Counted from the stretch's first letter, positions 1 through 9,667 are shown. The stretch: 64,000 bases of DNA from Actinomyces trachealis (GCF_015711475.1 NZ_CP065027.1:1860001-1924000); one strand, 5' to 3'. Notes: generated from the letters alone by a model not told the origin. A program made the numbers and translations.

Positions 1-861
1 GCTGTCATCAAGGTGGTCAGCCCAGCCGGGACGTGAACCGGCCTTAGCTGCGGCGGCGCGGGCAGTCGCACCGGCTACCAGCTCTCGCGAGTTGATGATC
101 GTGGTCGTGTCAAGGTTGCCGTCATCAGGTAGGCGGGCGGCGATCTTGGAGGCGAGTTCGGGAGGCAGGGCATTGGGCTTGCGCACAGAGCGCCGCGCTG
201 AGGCGGGGCGCCCCCGCCCCGCCCCCTGGCGCTCACCGGAAGATTTGCTGGCCTCCGCCACTTTGGCTGCCTTCCCCGCAGCGGCCTGCTGCACTGGCTT
301 GGCGGGTCTGCCCTTGCCTGGTTCCCTGCCTGGTTCCTTGCCCGCAGGCCTTGCGGAGGGCTCCTTGGCTGCGGCATCCGCCTTCCCCGCCTGCGCTTCC
401 GAAGTCGCTTTTGCTGGCTGCCGCGGGCGGCTTGGTTTAGAAGGCTTGGCGGGAGTACGGGAGCCAGCCGGGGTGGTGGCCGTGTCTGGCACAACAAATC
501 GCCCGGGGTCCTTCACCTGCGGGGCCCTGACGGTGTCCGCGTCAGCGGCGACGTCGTGGCGCGCAGCCTCCTGCTCCAGCTCCTTTACAGCTGCAGCTGC
601 GCCAGCGCGGGCGATAGAGGCGGTGGTGCGGTTGGCGGTGGTTGCGTCCGCCGTCGTGTCCTCAGCCTTGGCATCAACAGTGGAGTCCTCCAGCCGCTGG
701 CCGCCCGCCTGCGCCCGTCCGGCGCGTAGCCTGCGCAAATCCGGACGACGCCGTGCAGCAGCCGCGAGCGCCTCAGCTTCCGCCTCCTGGCGGAGGGCAG
801 CCTGGGCGGCGGCACGCTCAGCTTCTCGACGCTGGCGCCGGGTCATTGGCTTGTCGGACAC
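1..861 (-). CDS. Ala/Pro/Lys-rich hydrophilic protein, 3' end outside the window
   Basis: An open frame of 287 codons runs from a GTG at 861 to the left edge with no stop, so the C-terminus lies outside the window. The start is supported by a GGAG about 10 nt upstream. The N-terminus (TRRQRREAERAAAQAA) is a charged, probably helical segment. Residues from about 55 to 230 are low-complexity Ala/Lys/Pro/Gly with repeated PGK/PAK-type patches, and no membrane segment is visible. Residues near 235-285 (NALPPELASKIAARLPDDGN) look more ordered and may begin a folded domain. I do not recognise the family. The gene lies downstream of the two CorC-like genes on the same strand, 156 bp away. The plus-strand frame across the same region is a shadow. 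Confidence 0.6.
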   Translation of the reverse strand, partial: MSDKPMTRRQRREAERAAAQAALRQEAEAEALAAAARRRPDLRRLRAGRAQAGGQRLEDSTVDAKAEDTTADATTANRTTASIARAGAAAAVKELEQEAARHDVAADADTVRAPQVKDPGRFVVPDTATTPAGSRTPAKPSKPSRPRQPAKATSEAQAGKADAAAKEPSARPAGKEPGREPGKGRPAKPVQQAAAGKAAKVAEASKSSGERQGAGRGRPASARRSVRKPNALPPELASKIAARLPDDGNLDTTTIINSRELVAGATARAAAAKAGSRPGWADHLDDS

Positions 862-934
862 GCTGCGAGTTCTCCGGATCAAGGTCACTGTATCGGCGCG
901 GTCACCAAGGGCCGCTGGGGGTTGACACTAGTTA

Positions 935-951
935 GCGTGGCGGGACCACGC
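935..951. terminator. Small GC-rich hairpin between two minus-strand genes
   Basis: GCGTGG pairs perfectly with CCACGC across a 5-nt loop, in the 156-bp gap between the CorC-like gene and the unidentified partial gene. There is no U-tract. It may be a weak terminator or simply a chance hairpin. Confidence 0.25.
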
Positions 952-1017
952 CAGGACTTCGGTCACATTAACCCCAGACACCCACTCTTTCACATTTGCC
1001 ACACAATCGGCTTCTAG

Positions 1018-2079
1018 CTAGAGCAGGTCGCGGCGCTGGTGCTCCTCACGCTGCATCTCATCGTAGACCTCCCCCACAAGCTCCTCGATGATGTCCTCCA
1101 AGAACACCACCCCCAACAAACCGCCGGAAGGAGCCTCCACCCAGCCCAGATGCGCGCCGGTGCGCTGCATGGCAAGCAGCGCATCCTCCACCTCGTCGTC
1201 GGGTCGCACGCGCACCATCTGACGCAGCAGGCCCGTGGGGACTGGCTCATAGCGTTGGGCGGCGTCGGCGTAGAGGACGTCCTTGAGGTGGAGGTAGCCG
1301 CTGACTTCTCCAGTGTCGTCAACAGTGGGGAAACGGGAGAAGCCGGTGGTGGCCACGGCATGCTCCACGTCCGCAGGGGTGGAGTCAGCTGGGAGCGTGA
1401 CCAGTTCGGCAACCGGCACCATGACGCTGCCAGCGGTCTCCTCAGAGAACTCCAGGGCGGTGGACAGCAGGCCGGTCTCGTCCTCCAGCACACCCTCGGC
1501 GGTGGAGCGTTCCACGATAGCCGCCACCTCGGCGGCGTTGAAGGAGGCGGGCACCTCGTCACGTGGTTCCACACCGAACAGGCGCAGGGTGGTGTTGGCC
1601 AGGCCGTTGAGCACAAAGATGACAGGCCGTAGCAGGTGCGACAGGCCCACCAGGGGCGGTGCGAGCCAGCGCACGGCTGTTTCTGGGGAGGCGATGGATA
1701 TGTTCTTGGGCACCATCTCCCCAGCCACCACATGCATAAGGACCACCAGCACCAAGGCCAGGACCACGGCGATGCCGTGCGCGCTGGCAGTGCCGAACCC
1801 AACTGCCGCCACGGCGGGCTGGAGCAGGCGGGCGACAGCAGATTCAGCCACCATGCCCAAACCGGTGGAGCAGACAGTCACGCCCAGCTGGGCGGTGGCG
1901 AGCATGGAGGAAACGTGTTGGAGTGCCCACAGGGCGGTCTGGGCGCGCTTGTCGCCGTCTTCCGCGAGGGGCTCCAGCCGGGCCCGGCGCGAAGAGGTGA
2001 CAGCAAACTCCGCCCCCACAAAGAAGGCATTGCCTAGGAGTAGGACCAGGGCTGTGATGAGGGCTGCGGGGGTGCTCAC
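1018..2079 (-). CDS. CNNM/HlyC-CorC family transporter-like membrane protein (downstream paralogue)
   Basis: This 353-residue protein has an N-terminal DUF21/CNNM membrane domain (start [21 protein letters not shown], with the GAEFAV motif just after) spanning about residues 1-190, followed by a CBS-domain pair (about 205-330). The family is linked to divalent cation (Mg/Co) efflux or homeostasis; substrate here is unknown. The usual C-terminal CorC_HlyC domain is missing or very short, because the protein ends soon after the second CBS domain (EDIIEELVGEVYDEM). The GTG at 2079 is chosen because it overlaps the stop of the upstream paralogue by 4 nt (GTGA) and the membrane domain begins directly after it. 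The longer frame upstream adds only a basic non-homologous tail. The two genes look translationally coupled. Confidence 0.88.
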   Translation of the reverse strand: MSTPAALITALVLLLGNAFFVGAEFAVTSSRRARLEPLAEDGDKRAQTALWALQHVSSMLATAQLGVTVCSTGLGMVAESAVARLLQPAVAAVGFGTASAHGIAVVLALVLVVLMHVVAGEMVPKNISIASPETAVRWLAPPLVGLSHLLRPVIFVLNGLANTTLRLFGVEPRDEVPASFNAAEVAAIVERSTAEGVLEDETGLLSTALEFSEETAGSVMVPVAELVTLPADSTPADVEHAVATTGFSRFPTVDDTGEVSGYLHLKDVLYADAAQRYEPVPTGLLRQMVRVRPDDEVEDALLAMQRTGAHLGWVEAPSGGLLGVVFLEDIIEELVGEVYDEMQREEHQRRDLL

Positions 2080-3449
2080 TTGGCGCCTTCCCCGGTGTAT
2101 CCAGCCTTGCCTGGCCCCTTGGAGTCCTCCGGCCCGCCCGACTCGGGCAGGGCGCTGACGCGCAGACGCACGACGCGCCGCCCGTCCATCGCCTCCACAC
2201 GTAAGCACACGTGGGCGACGTCGACACAGTCCCCCACCTTGGGGATGCGACCAAGCTCGTTCATGACCAAGCCGGCGAGAGTCTCGTAGGGGCCGTCGTC
2301 AGGGACGTGGAGGTGGGCGCGGGTGGCTAGCTCGTCGGGGCGAGTCCAACCGGGCAGCACCCAGTCACCGGAGGCTTCAGCGTGGGCGGCAGCGCGACGG
2401 CGGTCATGCTCGTCAGCAACCTCCCCAACGATCTCCTCCACGGCGTCCTCCAGGGTGACCACCCCGGCGGTACCGCCGTACTCGTCCACGACCACGGCCA
2501 TCTGGCTGCCAGCGCTGCGCAGCTCGATCAGGAGGTTTGCCAGGGGCATGGTCTCAGGGACCTGCGGTGCGGGGGTCATCAGGGAGCTGGAGGCCACCGG
2601 CACCTCGACGCGCCGCTCGTAAGGGACGGCGACAGCTCGGCGCAGGTGGACAATGCCGAGCACGTCATCAGCGCCCTGGCCCACTACGGGGAAGCGGGAG
2701 TGGCCGGTAGTGCGGGCGGCCTCGACGACGTCGGCGGCGGTGGCGTCCTGGTCTAGGACGTGCAGGCGGCCACGGTCGGTCATGACGTCGACCGCAGTGA
2801 GCTCGCCGACGCCGATGGAGCGGGTGAGCAGGGTGGCGGTGGAGACATCCAAGGTGCCTTCCTTAGCACTGTGGCGTACCAAGGCGACGAGTTCGGAGGC
2901 GGAGCGGGCGCCGGATAGCTCCTCGGTAGGGGTGATGCCCAGGCGGCGCAGAAAGAGGTTAGCGGTACCGTTAAGCAGCCGGATAATAGGGCTGAGCAGG
3001 GCGGTGAAGGCCGTGAGGAAGGGAGCTACCAGACCGGCGGCACGCATGGGGTCGGCCAGGGTGGCGTTCTTGGGGATGAGCTCACCGAGCACCATGGAGA
3101 ACGCATTGACCAGCACCAAGGCGGTGGCTACGGCGGCACCGGTGGCCACAGACTCAGCCAGCCAGTGGGACATGAGGCCGGTAAGGATCTTGGCCAGGGC
3201 AGACTGCATGGTGTAGCCCAGCAAGATGGTGGTCAGGGTGATGCCCACCTGGGCGCCGGACAGCAGCGTGGACAGGCGACTAAGGGCCCGGCGGACGGTG
3301 GCGGCGCGTTTGTCACCTTCGGCGGCACGGGTCTCCACGGTAGCGGGGTCCAGGGCCACGAGTGAGAACTCCCCCGCGACGAAGCCAGCGGTGCCGACGG
3401 TCAGGAGGATGCCCAGGCCGATCATGAGCCAGTCAGTGAGGGTACCCAT
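2076..3449 (-). CDS. CNNM/HlyC-CorC family transporter-like membrane protein (upstream paralogue)
   Basis: This 457-residue protein has the full family architecture: DUF21/CNNM membrane domain (about 1-200, with [12 protein letters not shown] near the N-terminus), two CBS motifs (about 215-335), and a C-terminal CorC_HlyC domain ending around residue 440. The motif [21 protein letters not shown] is typical of HlyC/CorC proteins. The start at 3449 follows an AAGGGG-type Shine-Dalgarno sequence about 10 nt upstream; an in-frame upstream ATG at 3572 would add a Pro-rich non-membrane tail. It forms an operon with the gene at 1018-2079. Paired CorC-like genes are common in Actinobacteria and may form heteromers (inference). 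Confidence 0.9.
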   Translation of the reverse strand: MGTLTDWLMIGLGILLTVGTAGFVAGEFSLVALDPATVETRAAEGDKRAATVRRALSRLSTLLSGAQVGITLTTILLGYTMQSALAKILTGLMSHWLAESVATGAAVATALVLVNAFSMVLGELIPKNATLADPMRAAGLVAPFLTAFTALLSPIIRLLNGTANLFLRRLGITPTEELSGARSASELVALVRHSAKEGTLDVSTATLLTRSIGVGELTAVDVMTDRGRLHVLDQDATAADVVEAARTTGHSRFPVVGQGADDVLGIVHLRRAVAVPYERRVEVPVASSSLMTPAPQVPETMPLANLLIELRSAGSQMAVVVDEYGGTAGVVTLEDAVEEIVGEVADEHDRRRAAAHAEASGDWVLPGWTRPDELATRAHLHVPDDGPYETLAGLVMNELGRIPKVGDCVDVAHVCLRVEAMDGRRVVRLRVSALPESGGPEDSKGPGKAGYTGEGAK

Positions 3450-3767
3450 CAGCAGTGGCCCCTTAATGGTTGGGGCGCGTGTGGGCGGGGACTGTCCCCC
3501 TCCTGGCGGGAGGCGGCGGGGCGACGGCGGTTCCGGCGGGCATGTCGACGCATAGTGCTCGCACGGTATCACCCGGCGTCGTGGCGGCAGCGGCAGTCAG
3601 CAAGAACATAGGCCGCGTCTGACACCGGCGGACGTGCAGCATTTAACATGTCCCATAGCCAAGTGCGCCTAGGTTCCCTGCCTGCGCGCTGCTGCACCGG
3701 TTATCCGTACACCACTTTCTGCCCTGCGGGCGCCATTGGACGCCCTTGACTCGTTAAGGTCCCTGCC
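3450..3767. other. Divergent intergenic region, no gene seen
   Basis: This 318-base gap separates the CorC-like operon (minus) from the acyltransferase gene (plus). It should contain both promoters, but I could not place convincing -35/-10 pairs. A 5-bp inverted repeat (GGGCG/CGCCC, 3728-3745) is present, and an AAGG at 3756-3759 probably serves as the ribosome binding site of the TTG at 3768. No coding potential is evident. Confidence 0.5.
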
Positions 3768-4877
3768 TTGCCTACCTACTGCCTCGTGCCAGAAAACTCT
3801 GTACTCGACCTGGCCAAGTACGCTGCAGCAGCCCTGATCGTCAGCTTCCACGCCCTGCCCCTGTTCGAGGTCGAGGTGCTGGACGTCTTGTACGGGCAGT
3901 GGCTGGTGCGCTCCTGTGTGCCCTTGTTCCTACTCTCGAGCGGCTACTTCTTCACACGTATGGACCGGGCGCGACGGCTCGGCTACTTGCGGCGCGTGGC
4001 CGCCATCTACGTGGCAGCCACCATCTTGTTCCTGCCGATGCTGCTGATCGAGATGCAGACGACCCCCACAGCCGGTGCCACCTGGCTGCTGCGGAACCTG
4101 CTCCTGGGGTACTACCACCTGTGGTACCTCAGCGCCCTGACGGTAGGGCTGGCGGTCTGGCTGCTGTGCGCGGCTGCGCCGAGGCTGCGGCAGCACCTAC
4201 GACGTCGGTACCCGGTGTACGCCGTCCTGCTGCTGCTCAGCGGCGCGCTGCTGGACGAGTACCGGAAGCTGCTGGGTGTAACAGCGCTTGAGCGGATCGG
4301 CCAGGTAGTGGCCGTCCTGGGCGGCTCCCGGCACGCCCTACTGTTCGGGATCCCGCTGCTACTGGTGGGGCGGTTCATCAGCGAGCACCAGGAGGCGCTG
4401 CGGCGGCTCCAGCCCCGCGCGCACCTGCTGCTCGGTGGGGCGGCGGCAGCGCTGGGGCTGGCGGAGTGCGTCTTCCTGTACCGGAGGCTGGGGGCAGGGA
4501 TCAGCTGTGACGTGACGCTATTCGGTTGGATGCCCGCAGTGTCCGTGTTCCTACTGAGCTTCTATATGCGCGTGAGCGCGGCTGAAGGATTCTCGCGGAC
4601 CGCGCGCAAGCAGGCGGACCTGGTCTACGTGATCCACCCCTGGGTGATCTTCCTGTGCATCAGGCTGCTAGATCTACACCACCTGCCCCTGGGGGTGACG
4701 GCAGTCGCGTGCAGCGCCACGGCGTCGGCAGCCTGCATCGCCTTGCTGAGCCAGTGGCGGGCGCGAAGCAGCTTGCCGCCGAGAACCAGCCCACTCCCAG
4801 GCGGGGACATCAGAGGCCCAAGTAGGCGGACCGCGCCGTGTTTTCGCGAGACCGGGAGATATGGCCCGCAACACTGA
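3768..4877 (+). CDS. Membrane acyltransferase (acyltransferase-3-like)
   Basis: This 369-residue polytopic membrane protein begins with NSVLDLAKYAAAALIVSFHA, the family hallmark, in which the conserved helix-1 His follows a short N-terminal segment. About ten hydrophobic segments follow, with WYLSALTVGLAVWLL mid-protein. Family members O-acylate polysaccharides, peptidoglycan or other envelope glycans; the acceptor is not predictable. A TTG start with AAGG about 9 nt upstream is used; a GTG at 3786 is an alternative. The C-terminal 35 residues are hydrophilic and Arg/Pro-rich. The stop lies 112 nt before the kgd start, so the two may be transcriptionally linked, but no functional tie is apparent. 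Confidence 0.75.
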   Translation: MPTYCLVPENSVLDLAKYAAAALIVSFHALPLFEVEVLDVLYGQWLVRSCVPLFLLSSGYFFTRMDRARRLGYLRRVAAIYVAATILFLPMLLIEMQTTPTAGATWLLRNLLLGYYHLWYLSALTVGLAVWLLCAAAPRLRQHLRRRYPVYAVLLLLSGALLDEYRKLLGVTALERIGQVVAVLGGSRHALLFGIPLLLVGRFISEHQEALRRLQPRAHLLLGGAAAALGLAECVFLYRRLGAGISCDVTLFGWMPAVSVFLLSFYMRVSAAEGFSRTARKQADLVYVIHPWVIFLCIRLLDLHHLPLGVTAVACSATASAACIALLSQWRARSSLPPRTSPLPGGDIRGPSRRTAPCFRETGRYGPQH

Positions 4878-4989
4878 GTCTTTAGTCCCGGTTTTGGCGC
4901 ACGGCGAGCACATCTTCCGTAAGATGACGCAGAACACACCCCGGGCATGGCACCCGAGCCGGACCAGGATTCTCAAAGGAGAAAAAGCC

Positions 4990-7900
4990 GTGACGAGCCA
5001 GAGCAACTCCGCAACGGACTTCGGAGCCAACGAGTGGATGGTTGAGGAGATGCGGGAGGCCTGGCAGGCCGACCCAGCCTCCGTGCCCACCGCCTGGCGT
5101 GAGTTCTTTGAGCACGACGCCAGCGCTCACTCCGCCGCCTCCCCCGCCAGCAGCGAAGCCCCCACCATGGAAAGCCCCGCCGGAGCCGCACCCGGCTCCC
5201 CAACCGCCTTGGCGGATCAAGCCGATCTGCCCACCACCCCTCTGCCCGCAGCACTGGAACCAGAGGTCCACCCCGCCGTCACCGTGCAGGATGTGACGCG
5301 CTCCGACCTGCCCCCAGCCCCGCCGTCAAACGCCGCCCCACCCACCTCCCCCTACGTGCAACGCCGCGCCTCCCGCACCACCCCCGCCGAGGACACTGCC
5401 ACCGACACTGACACCCGTCTCAAGGGCGCCGCAGCCCGCACAGCCAAGAACATGGAGGACTCCCTGTCCATCCCCACAGCCACCTCCGCGCGTGCTGTGC
5501 CCGCCAAGGTGCTGATTGAGAACCGCTTGATCATCAACGCCTACCTGGCCCACACCCGCGGCGGCAAGGTCTCTTTCACCCACCTGATCGGCTGGGCCCT
5601 GGTAGAAGCCCTCACCGAGATGCCCACCATGAACTACTCGTACACGCTGGACGCGGACGGCAAGCCCGCCCTGCACCAGCCCGCCCACGTGGCCTTCGGC
5701 CTGGCCGTGGACGTACCCTCCGCGAAGGGCGAACGCCGCCTCATGGTCCCCAGCATCAAGGGCGCCGACCTGCTAGACCTGGCCGGATTCGTGGCCGCCT
5801 ATGAGGACGTCGTGGCCCGGGCCCGCACCGGCGCCCTGACCGTGGACGATTTCAAAGGCACCACCGTCACCCTGACCAACCCCGGCATGATCGGCACCCT
5901 GCACTCCGTGCCCCGCCTCATGCCCGGCCAGGGGCTGATCGTGGGCGTCGGCTCCATGGCCTACCCGGCGGCCTTCGCCGGGGCCAGTGAGGAGACCCTG
6001 GCCCGCACGGGCATCGGCAAAGTCATCACCCTGACCTCCACCTACGACCACCGCGTCATCCAGGGCGCCGCCTCCGGTGAACTCCTGCGCCTCATCGAAC
6101 GCAAGCTCATGGGCTTGGACGGTTTCTGGGAGCGAGCTTTCGAGTCCCTGCGCATCCCCCTGGAACCCATCCGCTGGGCCCAGGACACGACCTACGATGC
6201 CGAGCTAGAAACCGGTAAGCCCGCCCGCGTGGCCGAGCTGATCCACGCCTTCCGCCAACGCGGCCACCTGGCTGCGGACACCGACCCCCTGACCTACCGC
6301 TTGCGCCGTCACCCCGACCTAGACCTGTCCAACTACGGCCTGAGCCTGTGGGACCTGGACCGGGTATTCCCCACTGGCGGTATCGGCGGCACCGAGCGCG
6401 CCACCCTGCGCCAGATCCTGGACCGGCTGCGCGACTCCTACTGCCGCACCGTCGGCATCGAGTACATGCATATCCAGGACCCGGCCCAGCGCCGCTGGTG
6501 GCAGGAGCGGCTGGAGGGTGAGTGGACCCCAGTCAGCTCGGAGAAACGACGCCGCATCCTCACCAAGCTGGAGCAGGCTGAGGCCTTCGAGACCTTCCTG
6601 CAGACCAAATACATGGGTCAGAAGCGCTTCAGCCTGGAGGGTGGAGAGTCCCTGATCGTGCTGCTGGACCGCCTGCTGGACGCCGGCGCCCACGATGGCC
6701 TGGACGAGGTGGTCATCGGCATGGCCCACCGGGGCCGCCTGAACGTGCTCACCAACATCGCTGGCAAGTCTTACGGTCAGGTCTTTGACGAGTTCGACGG
6801 CAACGCCGTCACCACCGGGCAAGGCACCGGAGACGTCAAGTACCACCTGGGCACCGAGGGCGTGTTCACCGGCACCGACGGCGTGAGCACCCGCGTGTCA
6901 CTGGCTGCCAACCCCTCCCACCTGGAAACGGTCGACGGCGTCGTGGAAGGCATCGTGCGCGCCAAGCAAGACCGCATCGGCCTGGGTGAGAAGGGGTACA
7001 CGGTGATGCCGGTGCTGGTACACGGCGACGCCGCCTTCGCCGGGCAGGGCGTGGTCTACGAGACCCTCAACATGAGCCAGCTGCCCGCCTACCGCACCGG
7101 CGGAACCGTGCACGTGGTGGTCAACAACCAGATCGGTTTCACCACCGGGGCGGCCTCCGCCCGCTCCACCACCTACGCCACCGACCTGGCCAAGGGCCTG
7201 CAAATCCCGATCTTCCACGTCAACGCAGACGACCCGGACACTGTGGCCCGGGTGGCCGAGCGCGCCTACCAGTACCGGGCCGCCTTCCACAAAGACGTGA
7301 TCATCGACCTGATCTGCTACCGACGCCGGGGCCACAACGAGGGTGATGACCCGTCAATGACCCAGCCGGTCATGTACCGCCTGATCGACTCCCTGCCCTC
7401 CACCCGCGAGGTCTACACCCGGGCGTTGGTAGGCCGTGGCGAGATCACCACGGAGGACGCCAAGCAGATCGAGCGTTCCTTCCATGACGAGCTGGAGCGG
7501 ATCCTGGTGGAGACCCGCGCCTCCCACGCCAACGAGACCGCCCCCGCCCCCTCCCAGGTCATTGACGCTACCGACCCCACCCAGGTGGGCAAGCAGTTGA
7601 CCACCCTGGACCTACCCACTTCCCAGCAGGCCGGTGAGGGCATGATGCTGGGCTGGACCAGCGCTGTGAGCCGCTCCGTGGTGGAACGCATCGGCGACTC
7701 TCAGACCGCCTACCCGGAGGGCTTCACCGTCCACCCCAAGTTGGCCACTATGCTCACCAAACGCCAGGCCGCCACCCATGCGGGGGAGATCGACTGGGGC
7801 CTGGGGGAGCTGATTGCCTTCGGCTCGCTGCTCATGGAGGGGGTGCCGGTGCGGGTGGCTGGTGAGGACGCCCGCCGAGCTACCTTCGCGCAGCGCCACG

Positions 7901-8817
7901 CCGTCCTGCATGACCACGTCACCGGCGCGGAGTGGACGCCCCTGAGCTTCCTGACCCCCGGGCAGGCGCCCTTTGAGATCTACGACTCCCTGCTCAGCGA
8001 GTACGCGGCCCTGGCCTTCGAGTACGGCTACTCGGTGGAGCGACCGGAGGCGCTGACCTGCTGGGAGGCGCAGTTCGGGGACTTCGCCAATGGCGCACAG
8101 TCGGTGATCGACGAGTACATCACTAGCGCCGGGCAAAAGTGGGGGCAGCGTGCTGGCCTGGTGATGCTGCTGCCGCATGGGCAGGAGGGGCAGGGCCCGG
8201 ACCACTCCTCAGCCCGTATCGAGCGCTACTTGCAGATGTGCGCGCAAAACAACCTGCGCCTGGCGATGCCCTCCACACCCGCCAACCACTTCCACCTGCT
8301 GCGCGAGCAGGCCTACTCCCGGCCACGCCGCCCATTGATCGTCTTCACACCCAAGCAGTTGCTGCGTCTGCGGGCCGCTTCCAGCCCAGTGAAGGACTTC
8401 ACCTCTGGTGCCTTCAAGCCGGTCATTGGAGAGGTGGACCCGCAGCTGGCCACCGGGAGTGGGGTCAGGCGAGTGCTGCTGTGCTCAGGCCGGGTCTACT
8501 ACGCCCTGGCCGCAGAGCGTCAGCGTCTGGAGGACCGTACCACTGCGATCCTCCGCCTGGAGCAGCTCTACCCGCTGGACGAGGGGGCCCTGGCCGCCGC
8601 CCTGGCCCCCTATGGTGACGCCGAGCTGGTGTGGGTGCAGGATGAGGCCGCCAACCAGGGGATCTGGCCGTGGCTGGCGCTGCACCTGCCGGAAGAGCTG
8701 ACCGGGGGGCGGCGTCTGCGCCGGGTTTCCCCGCCGGAGGCGGCCTCCCCCGCTCTGGGGACCACGGGTGCCTACAAGCGTCAGCAGGCCGAACTCATGG
8801 CGGCGGCCTTCGCATGA
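4990..8817 (+). CDS. kgd: Multifunctional 2-oxoglutarate dehydrogenase E1 / succinyltransferase E2 (Kgd/OdhA type)
   Basis: This 1275-residue fusion is typical of Actinobacteria. It has a short E1 N-terminal segment (ANEWMVEEMREAWQADP), a Pro/Ala linker (about 50-150) with no lipoyl domain, and an E2 acyltransferase domain (about 150-390) with the catalytic motif TYDHRVIQGA (His near residue 354). The ThDP-dependent E1 domain follows (about 400-1275, with MAHRGRLNVL, VVNNQIGFTT and RRRGHNEGDDPSMTQP). It converts 2-oxoglutarate to succinyl-CoA in the TCA cycle, working with a lipoylated E2 and lipoamide dehydrogenase encoded elsewhere. The GTG at 4990 has a strong AAAGGAGA about 7 nt upstream, which excludes the longer frame starting at 4861. 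Length and domain order are normal for the family. Confidence 0.96.
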   Translation: MTSQSNSATDFGANEWMVEEMREAWQADPASVPTAWREFFEHDASAHSAASPASSEAPTMESPAGAAPGSPTALADQADLPTTPLPAALEPEVHPAVTVQDVTRSDLPPAPPSNAAPPTSPYVQRRASRTTPAEDTATDTDTRLKGAAARTAKNMEDSLSIPTATSARAVPAKVLIENRLIINAYLAHTRGGKVSFTHLIGWALVEALTEMPTMNYSYTLDADGKPALHQPAHVAFGLAVDVPSAKGERRLMVPSIKGADLLDLAGFVAAYEDVVARARTGALTVDDFKGTTVTLTNPGMIGTLHSVPRLMPGQGLIVGVGSMAYPAAFAGASEETLARTGIGKVITLTSTYDHRVIQGAASGELLRLIERKLMGLDGFWERAFESLRIPLEPIRWAQDTTYDAELETGKPARVAELIHAFRQRGHLAADTDPLTYRLRRHPDLDLSNYGLSLWDLDRVFPTGGIGGTERATLRQILDRLRDSYCRTVGIEYMHIQDPAQRRWWQERLEGEWTPVSSEKRRRILTKLEQAEAFETFLQTKYMGQKRFSLEGGESLIVLLDRLLDAGAHDGLDEVVIGMAHRGRLNVLTNIAGKSYGQVFDEFDGNAVTTGQGTGDVKYHLGTEGVFTGTDGVSTRVSLAANPSHLETVDGVVEGIVRAKQDRIGLGEKGYTVMPVLVHGDAAFAGQGVVYETLNMSQLPAYRTGGTVHVVVNNQIGFTTGAASARSTTYATDLAKGLQIPIFHVNADDPDTVARVAERAYQYRAAFHKDVIIDLICYRRRGHNEGDDPSMTQPVMYRLIDSLPSTREVYTRALVGRGEITTEDAKQIERSFHDELERILVETRASHANETAPAPSQVIDATDPTQVGKQLTTLDLPTSQQAGEGMMLGWTSAVSRSVVERIGDSQTAYPEGFTVHPKLATMLTKRQAATHAGEIDWGLGELIAFGSLLMEGVPVRVAGEDARRATFAQRHAVLHDHVTGAEWTPLSFLTPGQAPFEIYDSLLSEYAALAFEYGYSVERPEALTCWEAQFGDFANGAQSVIDEYITSAGQKWGQRAGLVMLLPHGQEGQGPDHSSARIERYLQMCAQNNLRLAMPSTPANHFHLLREQAYSRPRRPLIVFTPKQLLRLRAASSPVKDFTSGAFKPVIGEVDPQLATGSGVRRVLLCSGRVYYALAAERQRLEDRTTAILRLEQLYPLDEGALAAALAPYGDAELVWVQDEAANQGIWPWLALHLPEELTGGRRLRRVSPPEAASPALGTTGAYKRQQAELMAAAFA

Positions 8818-8920
8818 GACTGGGCCGGGCCTGGGATCAAGGGCTGGCACTGGGGGCTCAGGTTCCTTGTGATAGCGACGCCGTCGATCCTTTCAGGTCA
8901 CCACAAGTGGCACGGCAGTT

Positions 8921-8926
8921 GATAAT
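8921..8926 (+). promoter_or_regulatory. Leaderless -10 element (GATAAT)
   Basis: GATAAT ends 6 nt before the ATG at 8933, the spacing expected if transcription starts at the A of the start codon. No Shine-Dalgarno sequence precedes the ATG, and no clear -35 is visible. Confidence 0.5.
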
Positions 8927-8932
8927 GGGCCC

Positions 8933-9532
8933 ATGCGGCCACTGAACCTGGTTTTCGTCGGTGACGAGCTGACCTCTGCCTACGGCGACGCTCGCGCCTT
9001 GGGCTGGGTGGGACGGGTCATGGCCCATACCCGCCTGGACCCTGTCTACCCGCCCATCATGTGGGCGAGCCTGCCGGTTTTCGGGGAGACGACGGCGCAG
9101 CTGGCGGATCGTTGGAGTGCAGAGGTGGGACGCCGCCTGATCACTGGGATGGACAACCGTGCTGTGGTGGGGATTGGTGCCGCCGACCTGGAGGCTGGAA
9201 CCTCTACCGCCCGTTCCCGCCTCAACCTGGCCAATGTGCTCGATGGGGCGCGCACCGAGCACCTGGACTGCTTTGTGGTGGGACCACCACCGCTACCCCG
9301 CTACGACCAGACGGAGGTGGAACGGCTGTCTGACGCGGTGGCGGAGGTGTGCTCGCGCCGGGCGGTGCCATTTGTGGACACCTTCCACCCGCTGCTGGGC
9401 CACGAGCAGTGGAAAACGGATATGGCGGCCACCGGGGGTATGCGGCCAGGCCAGGCCGGTTACGGCCTGTTGACTTGGCTGGTGCTGCACCGTGGCTGGT
9501 ACGAGTGGCTCGGCGTCCCGGCGCAGACCTGA
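8933..9532 (+). CDS. GDSL/SGNH-hydrolase-like protein with replaced catalytic residues
   Basis: This 199-residue protein resembles small SGNH-fold esterases. The N-terminal block I is present (LVFVGDELTSAYGDARALGW, residues 6-25), but the nucleophile Ser of GDS is Glu12. The C-terminal block V, normally DxxHP, reads GGMRPGQAGYG (168-178), with Arg171 where the catalytic His should be. It is therefore unlikely to be a conventional esterase, and may be a binding or pseudoenzyme member. No signal peptide is visible, so it is cytoplasmic. The start is ATG 8933, apparently leaderless. A strong hairpin region follows the stop. Similar GDE-type proteins occur, as I recall, in other Actinobacteria, so the change may be a subfamily trait and not decay. 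Confidence 0.7.
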   Translation: MRPLNLVFVGDELTSAYGDARALGWVGRVMAHTRLDPVYPPIMWASLPVFGETTAQLADRWSAEVGRRLITGMDNRAVVGIGAADLEAGTSTARSRLNLANVLDGARTEHLDCFVVGPPPLPRYDQTEVERLSDAVAEVCSRRAVPFVDTFHPLLGHEQWKTDMAATGGMRPGQAGYGLLTWLVLHRGWYEWLGVPAQT

Positions 9533-9575
9533 GCCAGCGCACCTGGGCCCGGCAGACACGCTGTGGCCGCCACCG

Positions 9576-9641
9576 CCCCAAGACCGCAGACGACGACGGC
9601 CGGTCACCGCGATGGTGACCAGCCGTCGTGAGGCCTTGGGG
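9576..9641. terminator. Bidirectional terminator-like long hairpin
   Basis: The inner stem pairs 9593-9608 with 9614-9629 (16 bp, one mismatch) around a 5-nt loop. An outer arm, CCCCAAG (9576-9582), pairs with CTTGGGG (9635-9641). It lies between the plus-strand GDSL-like gene and the convergent bL37 gene. There is no U-tract, which is usual for high-GC Actinobacteria. Confidence 0.65.
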
Positions 9642-9667
9642 TTCCGCTGCTAGGCGGGCGCCCCGAC

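Noticed and set aside
92..925. Long plus-strand open frame opposite the first minus-strand gene
   Set aside because: The minus-strand frame has a better start with GGAG and runs to the window edge. The plus frame is a Ser/Ala/Arg shadow with no family match.
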